Below are positions 17,942-27,494 of a stretch of 63,328 nt of DNA, in pieces. Location of the stretch: contig ARQU01000006.1 of assembly GCA_000384615.1 (NCBI GenBank), forward strand, positions 1-63,328. Direction: 5' to 3'. The notes beneath the pieces are model-generated. The model had not been told where the DNA came from and did no database searches. It was given only the letters and a program-made list of their open reading frames with translations. Origin of the DNA: an alpha proteobacterium SCGC AAA536-G10. Its GTDB lineage: Bacteria > Pseudomonadota > Alphaproteobacteria > Puniceispirillales > Marisalimonadaceae. Each line of letters starts with the position of its first letter. The first letter of the stretch is position 1. Both the position numbers and the translations under genes were made by a program.

Positions 17942-18124
17942 ATGTTAACTCATAAAATTAAGTATTCAAAAACTAAAGTGTCACACCACACAATAAAAAA
18001 ATTAAATGATTGTATTATAAAAATAGACTATTTTGATCAGACAGGCATTAAAAATTTTGAAGAAAATATTCCTTTGAAACATATATTGAATTCAGAAATT
18101 GAATTACCTTTATCTAATGTATAA
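17942..18124 (+). CDS. Hypothetical 60-residue protein
   Basis: 60 aa with a strong ribosome site (TTGGAG) 8 bases before ATG. Basic N-terminus (MLTHKIKYSKTKVSHHTIKK), then mixed hydrophobic and acidic sequence; no membrane segment. Likely genuine because of the ribosome site and intergenic position between the M23 gene and convergent rpoN. Function unknown. Confidence 0.5.
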   Translation: MLTHKIKYSKTKVSHHTIKKLNDCIIKIDYFDQTGIKNFEENIPLKHILNSEIELPLSNV

Positions 18125-18149
18125 TTTTATCATTCTTATTATTCATAGT

Positions 18150-19640
18150 TTAACAACTAGCAAAATTTTTTAATCTGGCTTCCCTTCTTCTTTGAGAGCT
18201 TGATGGTATATTTAGCATATCTCTATACTTTGCAACAGTCCTTCTAGCAATATCCATCCCTTCTTTATTTAAGATTCCAGCCAACTTATCATCACTTAGA
18301 GGTTTACCTGTAATTTCTGAAGAGATAAGCGATTTAATAGTTTCTCTTACTGCTGAAGCAGCATGAGTTTCTGAATCTTCTGAGCTAGCAATAGAAGCCG
18401 AAAAAAAGTTTTTTAATGGCATTACTCCCCATTCGGTCAAAATTAATTTACTGTTAGTAACTCTTGAAACAGTACTTTCGTGCATTCCTATGGCATCAGA
18501 AATATCTTTGAGTATCATCGGTTTCATATGATTAAAACCATGCCTAAAAAACCCAATCTGTTTTTTTACTATTTCACTAGTAACTCTAACGATTGTTTTG
18601 TTTCTTTGTTCTACTGCTTTTTTTAGCCAACGTGCCTCACCTATTTTTTCATCAGCAAAATCAGTACCTTTTTTATCTAAATTGTAATCATTAATTTCTT
18701 TAATGTAATCCTCATCTAAATTTACAGATGGTAAATTTGATCTATTTAAATCAATTCGCCAACCCTTTTCAGACTTTGACACAATTATATCTGGTTGGTC
18801 TATCATTACATTATCTTGTTGATATTGCTCAGCAGGTTTTGGGTTTAAAGTTTTGATAATTCTAATCATTTGAAATAATTCTTTTTCATTAACGTTACAA
18901 AGTTTACTAACTTGTTTAAATTTTCCTGCTGGTAGATATTGTAGATTATTTAAAAGAATTTCGAAATGAGGGTTATAACACTTATTTTCAATGAGTTGAA
19001 TTTTTAAACATTCAGACAAATTTTCAGAAAATATTCCAATTGGTTCTAGTTTTTTTAATTTTTGAAGTGTTTTTTTGATTATAGAACTATTTACATTTAA
19101 ATCCGATGATACTTCATCTATTGAAGACGTAAACCATCCACTAGGGTGTAAGTAATCAATCAATCCAATAGCAATTTCTTTGAAATCTTTATCACTAAAC
19201 TCAATATTAATTTGATTGGCTAAATATTCCTTTAAAGAAATTTTATTTCTTAATGTTTTTTCAATAACTTCACCAGCAGTTACATTATTGCCTGATTTTA
19301 GGACTTCTTTATCATACAGTTTTTTATTTTCAAGGTTTGCATTTGAAGATAAATGTGTATCAAAGGAATTTTCTAAATCAATTTTGTTTTCTTTTTTTAA
19401 TAAATCAGTAGTATTATTAAAGTTATCGCAAACATTTAGATTTGTCTTCTCATTCTCAATTTGTTTTTTGGATGTAAATTCTTTTGTTTCTTGTAAAAAT
19501 GGATTTTCTAATTGCGCTTGGTCAATAAAATCAGCCAATTCAATATTAGATAGTTGCAATAGTTTGATAGCTTGTTGTAATTGAGGTGTCATTATTAATG
19601 ACTGATTTTGTTTAATTTTTAGCTGTTGTCCTAACTTCAT
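18150..19640 (-). CDS. rpoN: RNA polymerase sigma-54 factor
   Basis: Alternative sigma factor recognising -24/-12 promoters and needing an AAA+ activator. About 496 aa. Region I is MKLGQQLKIKQNQSLIMTPQLQQAIKLLQLSN with the Q/L-rich activator-interaction motif, then an acidic Asn/Lys-rich region II, a core-binding region, and a C-terminal RpoN box around ARRTVAKYRDML. ATG at 19640 is chosen over GTG at 19652 because GGAG at 19646-19649 fits as its ribosome site and homologs start at MxLxxxL. No sigma-54 activator is encoded in this window. Confidence 0.95.
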   Translation of the reverse strand: MKLGQQLKIKQNQSLIMTPQLQQAIKLLQLSNIELADFIDQAQLENPFLQETKEFTSKKQIENEKTNLNVCDNFNNTTDLLKKENKIDLENSFDTHLSSNANLENKKLYDKEVLKSGNNVTAGEVIEKTLRNKISLKEYLANQINIEFSDKDFKEIAIGLIDYLHPSGWFTSSIDEVSSDLNVNSSIIKKTLQKLKKLEPIGIFSENLSECLKIQLIENKCYNPHFEILLNNLQYLPAGKFKQVSKLCNVNEKELFQMIRIIKTLNPKPAEQYQQDNVMIDQPDIIVSKSEKGWRIDLNRSNLPSVNLDEDYIKEINDYNLDKKGTDFADEKIGEARWLKKAVEQRNKTIVRVTSEIVKKQIGFFRHGFNHMKPMILKDISDAIGMHESTVSRVTNSKLILTEWGVMPLKNFFSASIASSEDSETHAASAVRETIKSLISSEITGKPLSDDKLAGILNKEGMDIARRTVAKYRDMLNIPSSSQRRREARLKNFASC

Positions 19641-19922
19641 ATCAATCTCCACTTTTAGTTTTAATACTTATGATGCAAAGGAAAGCAGAAGGATTTAAGA
19701 AAAGCAAAATCTTAATTTGACAAAAATATATTACAAATAAATGACTGAAAATATTTTTTTTAATTACAAAATAATATCGTAAATACAATAACTTATTATT
19801 GTTTAAATATTTTTTTATTTTAAAATTTTTATTTTATTTTAGTTTTAATTAATTATAATAATTTGTATGGTCAAATAATTGTCATTAGGTTTTTATTAGT
19901 TATATTTTAAGGTGTAAATAAA

Positions 19923-20159
19923 ATTTTTAAATATTCAAAAGAAAAGAGATCAGCATATAAGTGTCAAAATTGTCAAATTATTCGTATTTTCTTAATTAGC
20001 GTAGTTTTCATAATAATTATAGCTTTAATTCAAAGTGATAAGTTACACTATTTAAATTTTGTAACACCTTTTAATGCTGCAATATTAATAATTTCTCTTG
20101 GTGTTATAATGTTTTTTTTCAAGTTGATGAAATATATTGTTGAGAAGAAACAAAATTAA
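19923..20159 (+). CDS. Small two-pass membrane protein without a canonical start
   Basis: A 78-codon open frame ending TAA at 20157. Its first part is basic with a CxxC pair (AYKCQNCQIIR), followed by two membrane segments (IFLISVVFIIIIALI and NAAILIISLGVIMFFF) and a basic end. No ATG, GTG or TTG occurs between the preceding in-frame stop and the protein-like region. The best candidate is ATT at 19923, 8 bases after AAGGTG. It could be a real gene with a rare start, or one damaged at its 5' end. Confidence 0.4.
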   Translation: MFKYSKEKRSAYKCQNCQIIRIFLISVVFIIIIALIQSDKLHYLNFVTPFNAAILIISLGVIMFFFKLMKYIVEKKQN

Positions 20160-20163
20160 TGTT

Positions 20164-20658
20164 TCATCTATCACGAACTAACCTAACATAATTTGGTATA
20201 AAGCCAGGGAATCTTCCAAAGGTATGTCCTGTATAAAAATTAACAGTCCACATAAATTTTGGTTGCCATGGATTTTTTTCACTTGTCCAAAAAGATTCAG
20301 GTGGAGTGTTTGGAAAAATCATGTTGTCAATTTTAACAGTTTTACATTTTGAACAAACTATTTTCTCTAATTCTTCTCTTTTTGGCAATCTCCATTTACC
20401 TTTAAGTTGTTCATTAGCTTGAAATATAACAGAATTAATTTCATCAAATCTTAATTTGACTGGATCTCCAACACAAGTTTTGTTTTCCCAAACCATTCCA
20501 ACTGGACAAGTCAACCATTCAAGTTTTTGAGCGAGATCAATAACATAATGTCCTCTTGAAATAAAATTATTGGCCCAAACACTATTGAAATTTAAACTTA
20601 TTAAGAATAATATAATAAAGGTACTAATTATATTGAATGATTTTTTAAATAATAACAT
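20164..20658 (-). CDS. Secreted DUF1566-like protein
   Basis: 164 aa with an N-terminal signal peptide (basic start, hydrophobic IISTFIILFLISLNF, cleavage near VWA). The mature part has the DUF1566 (Lcl C-terminal-like) pattern: YVIDLAQKLEWLTCPVGMVW, WRLPKREELEKIV, FWTSEKNP and NYVRLVRDR at the end. It contains four or more cysteines (TCPVG, KTCVG, VCSKC), so disulfides are likely in the periplasm. Function unknown. Confidence 0.8.
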   Translation of the reverse strand: MLLFKKSFNIISTFIILFLISLNFNSVWANNFISRGHYVIDLAQKLEWLTCPVGMVWENKTCVGDPVKLRFDEINSVIFQANEQLKGKWRLPKREELEKIVCSKCKTVKIDNMIFPNTPPESFWTSEKNPWQPKFMWTVNFYTGHTFGRFPGFIPNYVRLVRDR

Positions 20659-20761
20659 GAAAGCCTCTATGAATATTTTTTTTCATTTTAATAAAACTTT
20701 GGTCTCATTCTTGCAGAAATTGTGCCTAATATCATTATTTTATATTTAAAAAGGCAAAAAA

Positions 20762-21526
20762 ATGGATATAGCTTCTCTAATTGGTATAATAGGAACCCTT
20801 GGCATGATAGCCGGAGCGATGATCTCGTCTGGTGGCTTAGGAATGTTTGTAGACACGCCATCATTATTGATTGTTGTGGGAGGTACATTTTTTGCCGTTA
20901 TGTACCGTTCAACCTTACCAATGTTTTTAGGTTCTTTTGGAACTCTTATGAAAGTTTTTATGCCAGGTGCAAAAAAACATGATGAATTAATTACGCGTTT
21001 AACTGAATTAGCTGGTATAGCTCGAAAAGACGGAATGATGGCATTAGAAGGTCAGGAAGTTCCTGATAAATTTTTTGAGAAAGGATTACAAATGCTCGTT
21101 GATGGAGCAGATGAAACAAAATTGACTGACCAACTCAATAGAGAAGTTAAAGCTATGCAAAATAGACATGAAGACGCAACAGGTGTTTTTCAAGCTTGGG
21201 TGGATTTAGCCCCTGCTATGGGAATGATTGGAACTTTGATTGGATTAGTTGCTATGTTAGGTAATATGGCGGACCCAAAAGCGATTGGGCCAGCTATGGC
21301 TGTTGCATTGTTAACAACTTTATATGGTGCTATGATTGCTAACTGTATTTTTATGCCAATAGTGACTAAACTTGAACACTATTCTGCTCATGAATTACTT
21401 TACAGGCAAATGGTAGTAATGGGGTTAAAATTTATATCTAGAGGTGAAAGCCCAAGAAATATAACAGATCAGCTAGTTGCTAATTTACCTCCAAAAATTC
21501 AAGCTCAAATTGAAGAAGCAGCTTAA
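20762..21526 (+). CDS. pomA: Flagellar motor stator protein, PomA/MotA family
   Basis: Stator subunit of the ion-driven motor. 254 aa with four membrane segments: about residues 5-25 and 30-50, then 150-170 and 182-202. The cytoplasmic loop between TM2 and TM3 holds the torque-generating charged residues. DLAPAMGMIGTLIGLVAML and GPAMAVALLTTLYGAMIAN match Na+-type PomA very closely. RBS is weak (AAAAAGGC). Co-transcribed with motB 26 bp downstream. The window has no other flagellar gene. Confidence 0.93.
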   Translation: MDIASLIGIIGTLGMIAGAMISSGGLGMFVDTPSLLIVVGGTFFAVMYRSTLPMFLGSFGTLMKVFMPGAKKHDELITRLTELAGIARKDGMMALEGQEVPDKFFEKGLQMLVDGADETKLTDQLNREVKAMQNRHEDATGVFQAWVDLAPAMGMIGTLIGLVAMLGNMADPKAIGPAMAVALLTTLYGAMIANCIFMPIVTKLEHYSAHELLYRQMVVMGLKFISRGESPRNITDQLVANLPPKIQAQIEEAA

Positions 21527-21552
21527 TAGTTTAGATAGGATTGGATTATATC

Positions 21553-22725
21553 ATGGCTGAAGCTCAAGTTGAAGAAATAGAAGAAGAAGAATGTCCTAAA
21601 TGCCCACCTAAAGGAGCGCCTGCTTGGATGGCAACATTTGCTGATATGGCGACACTCTTAATGGCATTTTTTGTTTTGATTTTATCTTTTGCAGAATTTA
21701 ATGTACCAAAATTTAAACAAATAAGTGGTAGTTTAAAAAATGCGTTTGGAATTCAAAGAGTTGTTCCTGTAGTAGAACAACCAAAAGGCACTACTGTTCT
21801 TGCGTTGAATTTTAGCCCATCGCCCGCTCCCTCTGTTACAAAGAATTTAAGGCAGCAAACATCAGACTCTGAACAAAAAAATTTGGACCTTAAATCTGAA
21901 ATAGATGAAGGTGATAGCGCTAAAAGTAATTCAAAGGAAACCTTAGATGCTAAAGAATTAAGTGAAAAAATAATTGATCAAATTAAATCTGAGGATGTAA
22001 AAGTTGAAACAGTTAATGACAAAGTATTAGTAAGTGTAAATACTGAAGACAAGTCATCGGAAGAAATTTCAAAATTAATTAAAGATACTGTTGATGCAGT
22101 TGAAACTGCTCGAGAGAATACGGGAGCAACTGACACAGACGTACTTATAGGCGGTATTAATCAAGATATAAAATCAATGGCCTCTGCAACTATTGAAAAC
22201 AAATCCCTAAAAGATCAAGTCCGCAACCTAGAAAAACAAAGTACTAAAAGCAAAAAAGAAATTAAAGAAAAAACTAAAAAAGCAGAATTTAGTGAAGACC
22301 AATTAAGAGTAGCACTCAAACAAGAAATTGGTAAAGGTTTAGCTGAAGTTCAAAGGGAAAAAGACAGAGTAGTGGTCACAGTTGGTTCTGCTGGCGCATT
22401 TAGTTCTGGCTCAGCAAAATTAACAAAACAGGCAAGAACTATAATGCAAAAAATTGCTAAAGTCAGTGGTAAAGGAGCAGGTCAAGTTAATGTTTCTGGT
22501 CATACTGATGATGTCCCTTTAATTTTTGGTGGTAAGTACAGAGATAATTGGGATTTAGCAGCAGCAAGAGCATCTAGCGTTGTTCAAGAGTTATCAAAGG
22601 CCAATACTATTCCTTCTGAGAAATTAAAGGCTATAAGTTTTGGTGAGACAAAACCATTAGAGCAAAATGACACAAGAGAAGGAAGAGAGAAGAATAGAAG
22701 AATTGAAATTGAAATTAAATATTGA
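21553..22725 (+). CDS. motB: Stator/OmpA-domain protein, MotB/PomB family
   Basis: 390 aa from ATG at 21553; a TTG at 21541 is less likely. The N-terminal plug region is followed by one membrane segment (ATFADMATLLMAFFVLILSF), whose aspartate is the ion-binding residue of MotB/PomB. A long charged coiled-coil-like linker (about residues 90-250) leads to an OmpA-like peptidoglycan-binding domain with VSGHTDDVPL and DLAAARASSVVQEL. The linker is longer than in typical PomB. PECPKCPPKGAPAWM at the N-terminus matches the PomB start. Confidence 0.92.
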   Translation: MAEAQVEEIEEEECPKCPPKGAPAWMATFADMATLLMAFFVLILSFAEFNVPKFKQISGSLKNAFGIQRVVPVVEQPKGTTVLALNFSPSPAPSVTKNLRQQTSDSEQKNLDLKSEIDEGDSAKSNSKETLDAKELSEKIIDQIKSEDVKVETVNDKVLVSVNTEDKSSEEISKLIKDTVDAVETARENTGATDTDVLIGGINQDIKSMASATIENKSLKDQVRNLEKQSTKSKKEIKEKTKKAEFSEDQLRVALKQEIGKGLAEVQREKDRVVVTVGSAGAFSSGSAKLTKQARTIMQKIAKVSGKGAGQVNVSGHTDDVPLIFGGKYRDNWDLAAARASSVVQELSKANTIPSEKLKAISFGETKPLEQNDTREGREKNRRIEIEIKY

Positions 22726-22767
22726 TATTATATTAAATATTTGTGTTTAAAACTATTGGATAAAAAA

Positions 22768-23568
22768 ATGGATGATGAAAATAATTTACCTACTCTTACT
22801 GATGAAGGATACTCTCCAGAAGCAATAGCAAATTTGGAAAGAGCTGTCGAAGAGTTTGCAGAATCATTATTAGCTATTAAATCAGAGGATGCAAATATAA
22901 AAGTTTTTGAAAGTCTTCAAATAACTATGAAAGGACGAAAAAGAAGAATGGGAGATATAGGCAATGTTGAGTCACCAGATGATCCCATGAAAATTCAATT
23001 GATGATTTATAATAAAGAACATATTGAAGAGGTGTTAGAATTTATAAAGGGAAATGGTTTTCCTGCTAAAAATGAACAAGGTTCTCAATTTATTCATGTC
23101 AGAGTTCCTAAACCTTCAAGAATGCAATTAGAAGAAATTGGAGATGATGTTAATAGAAGAACAAACGCAATTGGTTCAAGACTAACAAAAATTAAAACTA
23201 ATACAGGATTAAGAATTCGAGCTGCTATGGAAAAAGAGTTTATTGACCAACGTATTGCAGGAATAGCTACAAAAAAAATCGATGCTAATTTAGAAAGGTG
23301 TACCAAAGAGGTTAGAATAATTGGTTTAATGAAAAGAAAACAAATACTCGGTAGCTTTTTTAAAACAGTTGAAAGAGATGATGCAGATCTACTTAAAGTT
23401 ATAAATAAAAGAGTAAAATTAGAACAACAAAGAATTGAAAATCAAAATCAATTACGTATCCAAGCTGAAGCTTTAGCAAATCAAAATAATGAAATGGTTA
23501 ACAATGATAATATTTCTAATCCTCAACAACCTGATAATAATTTATCTTCACCTGTTGCAGTAAACTAA
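22768..23568 (+). CDS. Divergent ribosome-recycling-factor-like protein
   Basis: About 266 aa from ATG at 22768; an upstream TTG at 22741 is possible. Residues about 20-190 align by eye with RRF along its whole length: an N-terminal helix (LERAVEEFAESLLAIK), the beta domain (LQITMKGRKRRMGDIGNVE, KIQLMIYNKEHIEEVLEFIKGNGF), the IRVPLPP-like hinge as HVRVPKPS, then RMQLEEIGDDVNRRTNAIGS and the long C-terminal helix. The conserved RRDAN arginine of true RRF is not present (KIKTNTG here), so ordinary ribosome recycling is doubtful. A glutamine/asparagine-rich tail of about 60 residues follows. Forms a likely transcript with pomA-motB. Confidence 0.65.
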   Translation: MDDENNLPTLTDEGYSPEAIANLERAVEEFAESLLAIKSEDANIKVFESLQITMKGRKRRMGDIGNVESPDDPMKIQLMIYNKEHIEEVLEFIKGNGFPAKNEQGSQFIHVRVPKPSRMQLEEIGDDVNRRTNAIGSRLTKIKTNTGLRIRAAMEKEFIDQRIAGIATKKIDANLERCTKEVRIIGLMKRKQILGSFFKTVERDDADLLKVINKRVKLEQQRIENQNQLRIQAEALANQNNEMVNNDNISNPQQPDNNLSSPVAVN

Positions 23569-23576
23569 AAAATTTA

Positions 23577-24929
23577 TCATTTATTTATATAAGGGTTATT
23601 TCCCTTTCTATAAACAACCCTTATAGGCAATCCAGATAAATTAAAGTCCTCCATAAGTGCCGAGGCTAAAAAACGTTTATAACTATTTTGCAGATTGTCT
23701 GGACTTGACATAAATACTGCAAATGTTGGAGGCCTAACATTAACTTGAGTAATATATCTAATATTATTTTTTTTACCTTTATATAAAGGGGGTGGATTTT
23801 TTTCTATGACCGGGGCTAACCACCTATTGAGTTTCCCAGTTGAAATTCTAATGCTTAATCTTTTTTTAACATCTAAAACCATTTCAAATAATTTTTCTAT
23901 ACCTTGACTTTGAAGACCTGATATAAAAATAATTGGGATCTTCTTAATTTGTGATAAAGAATTTTTCATATTGTTAAATATTTCATCTTTGATTAAATTC
24001 TTATCAGTTACTTTATCCCACATATTTGCTCCAATAATTAATCCTCTTCCCTCTCCAAGGATCATACGTGCAATAGTTAAATCTTGTTTATCAATACCTT
24101 TAGAAGCATCGACGAGTAAGATACAAATAGCACTGAACTTTATAGTCCTTAGAGTGTCATTAACCATATCTTTTTCTAAAATATTTGTTACTTTTGACTT
24201 TCTTCTTAATCCAGCTGTATCAATAATAGATATAGGTTGACTTTTATAACACCATAAAATTTCAATAGCGTCTCTAGTAATTCCTGCCTCTTCACCAGTA
24301 ACTAATCTTTTTTCTCCTATTATATTATTAATTAATGTGGACTTACCAGTATTTGGGCGACCAATAATTCCAATTCTTATGGATGATTTTTTTTTATATG
24401 TTTTTAATTTATTATTTTCATATATTTTGTTATTTTCAGGTTGTACAATGTCTTTCAGACAATGATATAAATCAACTAAACCTTCTCCATGTTCTGCAGA
24501 AAAAGTAATAACATTATCAAATCCGAGTGAAGCACTATCACTAAGACCAACTAACCCTCCAGTTCCCTCACTTTTATTAACTAAGACAATTGTTGGTTTT
24601 TTAGTTTTTATTAAGCTCCTAGCGAACATTTTTTCAATTGGTAAGATACCTACTCTACCATCTACAACAAAAATAATTATATCTGAATCTTCAAGAGCAA
24701 CTAAAGTTTGGGTTTTAATTTGATTTACAGTATTAACTTCAAATGAATCTTCTATTCCTGCAGTATCAATCAAAATAAAATTGAGATCAACTAAAGATCC
24801 ATGTCCATATTTTCTATCTCTGGTTACACCTGGTTGATTGTTAACTATTGCTTTGTCTGATCTAACTAGACGGTTAAACAAAGTCGACTTGCCAACATTA
24901 GGTCTTCCTACTAATACTATCTTTAACAT
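23577..24929 (-). CDS. der: GTPase Der (EngA), ribosome assembly
   Basis: Double-GTPase needed for 50S assembly. 450 aa. First GTPase: GRPNVGKSTLFNRL and DTAGIED, with a VNKSEG-type recognition motif; second GTPase: GRPNTGKSTLINNI, DTAGLRRKSKV and ANMWDK. A KH-like C-terminal domain follows. Convergent with the RRF-like gene. Its neighbours on the same strand, bamB and the TPR protein, give the usual bacterial der cluster. Confidence 0.97.
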   Translation of the reverse strand: MLKIVLVGRPNVGKSTLFNRLVRSDKAIVNNQPGVTRDRKYGHGSLVDLNFILIDTAGIEDSFEVNTVNQIKTQTLVALEDSDIIIFVVDGRVGILPIEKMFARSLIKTKKPTIVLVNKSEGTGGLVGLSDSASLGFDNVITFSAEHGEGLVDLYHCLKDIVQPENNKIYENNKLKTYKKKSSIRIGIIGRPNTGKSTLINNIIGEKRLVTGEEAGITRDAIEILWCYKSQPISIIDTAGLRRKSKVTNILEKDMVNDTLRTIKFSAICILLVDASKGIDKQDLTIARMILGEGRGLIIGANMWDKVTDKNLIKDEIFNNMKNSLSQIKKIPIIFISGLQSQGIEKLFEMVLDVKKRLSIRISTGKLNRWLAPVIEKNPPPLYKGKKNNIRYITQVNVRPPTFAVFMSSPDNLQNSYKRFLASALMEDFNLSGLPIRVVYRKGNNPYINK

Positions 24930-24960
24930 TTCTTCAACCCTAAGGCTTTCGTGATAGATA

Positions 24961-26265
24961 TCATTTGTATGCTAATAATTTTCCTTTTGCAGTAAGAAAA
25001 ATAAGTTTGTTATCAGCTGGAATAGGAGAAAGAGCTAACTTATCAATATTTAGATTACTAATTTCATTCCCGTTATTAGCATCAATAATAATAATTTTAC
25101 CATCTAAATTAGAAAGTAAAACTTTAGAATCTGCCAATGTCGGACCTTTATAAATAGCAATTTCTTTTTCAGAAAATAAAGAATTTTCATTAATGTAGGA
25201 AGGATATTTTTTTTTCCATCTAAGTTTGCCAGTTTCAATATCTATAGCAGTCAATAGTCCCATATGCCCATTCACAAAAATGGTTTCTCCAGAAAGCGTT
25301 GGAGTTTCTAGTCCCCCTGTAGCTATATTCCATAGCTCTTCAGACGTATTTATATCAAATGCTGCAGTAAAACCTGATTGTGATACAATATAAATTTTAC
25401 CTTTATGATAAATTGGATTAGCTATTATGTCACCAGAATGAAAAATTTTAGGTAGTTGTTTATTTGAAGAAATATTTTCATTCCACAAAACATCACCTGT
25501 ATCATTTGATATAATAAAAAATGCACCTCCAGTTCCAGGAACTATAATTTTATTTTCAGCAACAACAGGCCTGGCACTAGTGTAAACTGAGCTATAATCA
25601 CTACCAAGAAAAATGTTCCAATTTATTTTTCCATTTTTATTATTAATAGATAAAAAATTTCCATCAAAATCACTAACAAAAATAGAGTTTTCATGAGAAG
25701 TTATACCACCTCTTATTGGCAGACGATGATTTTTTTTCCATATAACATTCCCATTTTCACCATTAAGTGCTAATATTTCATTAAGACCATTGTGAGCATA
25801 AATAGTAACTTCGCCACCATTCGACAGTATACCAGACAAAGCTGGAGTTCCTATAATTGTATTTTCTAAATTTTTAAAAATTAATTTTTTCCAAATAATT
25901 TGGCCATTGTTAGCTTTAATTTTGTATAAAACACCATAATTATTTAACAAATATAGATTTCGTGATAAGTAAATTGGATCAGGCAAATAAGGGTTTTCGT
26001 CATCAATTACTTGATCAGTATTAACTTGCCATATTTTTTTCAAAGGAAATTTTGCAGATGAGTTTGTTAAATTGTAAGATTTTGCGTTTGTGATATTTTT
26101 GACATCTCTAGGAATGTCAAGTTTAGCATCGTTTTTTTCAACAATAGTTGCCAAAACATTTTTTCTATCAAAAATGTTAACTGTATTTTCTAATTTAGTA
26201 TCTTTTTCAGAAGAACACCCTAAAATAAATATAAAAAATATGATTAAAAAAAAATTAATTTGCAT
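24961..26265 (-). CDS. bamB: Outer-membrane assembly lipoprotein BamB
   Basis: 434 aa lipoprotein with lipobox LGCSS after a hydrophobic signal (cysteine about residue 17), so lipid-anchored in the outer membrane facing the periplasm. The rest is an eight-blade beta-propeller of PQQ-type repeats, seen as repeated 'GxIxWK' turns (IIWKKLIF, VIWKKN, KINWNIFLG, VLWNEN, ELWNIATGG, KLRWKKKYP). Scaffold of the BAM complex. Its start overlaps the end of the upstream TPR gene by 11 bp, and der follows 31 bp later: the yfgM-bamB-der order. Confidence 0.93.
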   Translation of the reverse strand: MQINFFLIIFFIFILGCSSEKDTKLENTVNIFDRKNVLATIVEKNDAKLDIPRDVKNITNAKSYNLTNSSAKFPLKKIWQVNTDQVIDDENPYLPDPIYLSRNLYLLNNYGVLYKIKANNGQIIWKKLIFKNLENTIIGTPALSGILSNGGEVTIYAHNGLNEILALNGENGNVIWKKNHRLPIRGGITSHENSIFVSDFDGNFLSINNKNGKINWNIFLGSDYSSVYTSARPVVAENKIIVPGTGGAFFIISNDTGDVLWNENISSNKQLPKIFHSGDIIANPIYHKGKIYIVSQSGFTAAFDINTSEELWNIATGGLETPTLSGETIFVNGHMGLLTAIDIETGKLRWKKKYPSYINENSLFSEKEIAIYKGPTLADSKVLLSNLDGKIIIIDANNGNEISNLNIDKLALSPIPADNKLIFLTAKGKLLAYK

Positions 26266-26905
26266 TTGATTTATAAATTTTATTAATAAGTTCTAATCTG
26301 TTTTTTTGTTCCAAGCTAACACCTGATCTTTTAAGTAAGTTTTTAAGTTTAGCATTTGCTTTATTTATATTATTAGACCTAATATACAAAATGATTTCCA
26401 ATTCAGCCGCTAATAATTGTAATTTACTGGGACTATTTAATATTGGTTTCAAAATATTTATTTGATTTTCAAAAGTGCTAATATTATCTTTCATTACACT
26501 TAAAAGACGAGATAAATTTCTGTAATATAAATCTACATTATTATCTTCATAAATATTTTTGTAATTTAAAGACATTTCTTTAATATTACCTCTTTTGTAA
26601 TTTGTCTCTGCAAGACCAAAAAGAGACAAAATTCTGTACCCTTCATTATCTTCAATGGAGCTTTTTAAAAAAATCTCAGAACTTTCTTTATACTTTTTGT
26701 TCTCTAATTTTTCTATAGCATTAAAAAATTGTTGTGAGCTTACTTCTAATTTTTTTTTATTCCAGCTTATAAAAACTTGGTAAGAAGCTATTGATATAAC
26801 AATTATAAGTAAAAGTGAAATTATATATTTTGAATTTTTTTTCCAAATTTGAATTAATCGATCTTGCTTTAGTTCTTCAGAGACTTCGTCAAAAATATCT
26901 GCCAT
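26255..26905 (-). CDS. YfgM-like TPR membrane protein
   Basis: 216 aa. One membrane segment (IISLLLIIVISIASYQVFISW, about residues 28-48) puts the rest in the periplasm as TPR-like helical repeats. Matches the YfgM family (SecYEG ancillary/BamB-linked chaperone partner). It precedes bamB and der, the order seen in E. coli and alphaproteobacteria, and overlaps bamB. Substrate is unknown. Confidence 0.82.
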   Translation of the reverse strand: MADIFDEVSEELKQDRLIQIWKKNSKYIISLLLIIVISIASYQVFISWNKKKLEVSSQQFFNAIEKLENKKYKESSEIFLKSSIEDNEGYRILSLFGLAETNYKRGNIKEMSLNYKNIYEDNNVDLYYRNLSRLLSVMKDNISTFENQINILKPILNSPSKLQLLAAELEIILYIRSNNINKANAKLKNLLKRSGVSLEQKNRLELINKIYKSNAN

Positions 26906-27030
26906 TTTATTAATCCAATAAATAAAAAATAAATTAATAAACTTTTATTCATAAAAGATCAAATAAATATCATTATAATTAGACAATTATATCATTTCAA
27001 TTGTAGAATATATTTAAATTGGAAATAATC

Positions 27031-27429
27031 ATGACAGTAATTAAATTTAATAAAAAAATTGATTTTAATAAAGTTAAAAATTCAAGATTGAGCAAAAATT
27101 CTGTCGATATAAAACATAATAATAAAAATTTCATATTTTTTTCAAAGTTCGAATTAACATCTATTTTAAATCTTTATAGCAAACAAGTATCTAAAGGATT
27201 TTGGAAAGACTATGCATTAGATAGTAAGGCTAACACAGCTATTTTTTCAATATATAAACATTCACATGATAGACCTATATATCAAATAATTAAGAAGAGT
27301 TTAAAAGGGTTCCGAAACATGCCAGATTTTTTTATTACAAAAAATATGGAAATTATTAACAAAAGTAGTGAAATATCATCTATTTTATCTAAATTTGAAA
27401 AAAAATTAAGCATAAAGAAATATTCATAG
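27031..27429 (+). CDS. DUF2794 family protein
   Basis: About 132 aa from ATG at 27031; a TTG at 27019 is open but less likely. Recognised as the alphaproteobacterial DUF2794 family from FSKFELTSILNLYSKQVSKG, FWKDYALDSKANTAIFSIYKH and PIYQIIKKS. No membrane segment. Function unknown; the family is almost confined to alphaproteobacteria, which helps place the genome. Confidence 0.85.
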   Translation: MTVIKFNKKIDFNKVKNSRLSKNSVDIKHNNKNFIFFSKFELTSILNLYSKQVSKGFWKDYALDSKANTAIFSIYKHSHDRPIYQIIKKSLKGFRNMPDFFITKNMEIINKSSEISSILSKFEKKLSIKKYS

Positions 27430-27494
27430 GATGATATAAAATTATTTTTGGCAAAACTTTGAGATTTTGTAGAATAACTATTTAAAGGATTGAA

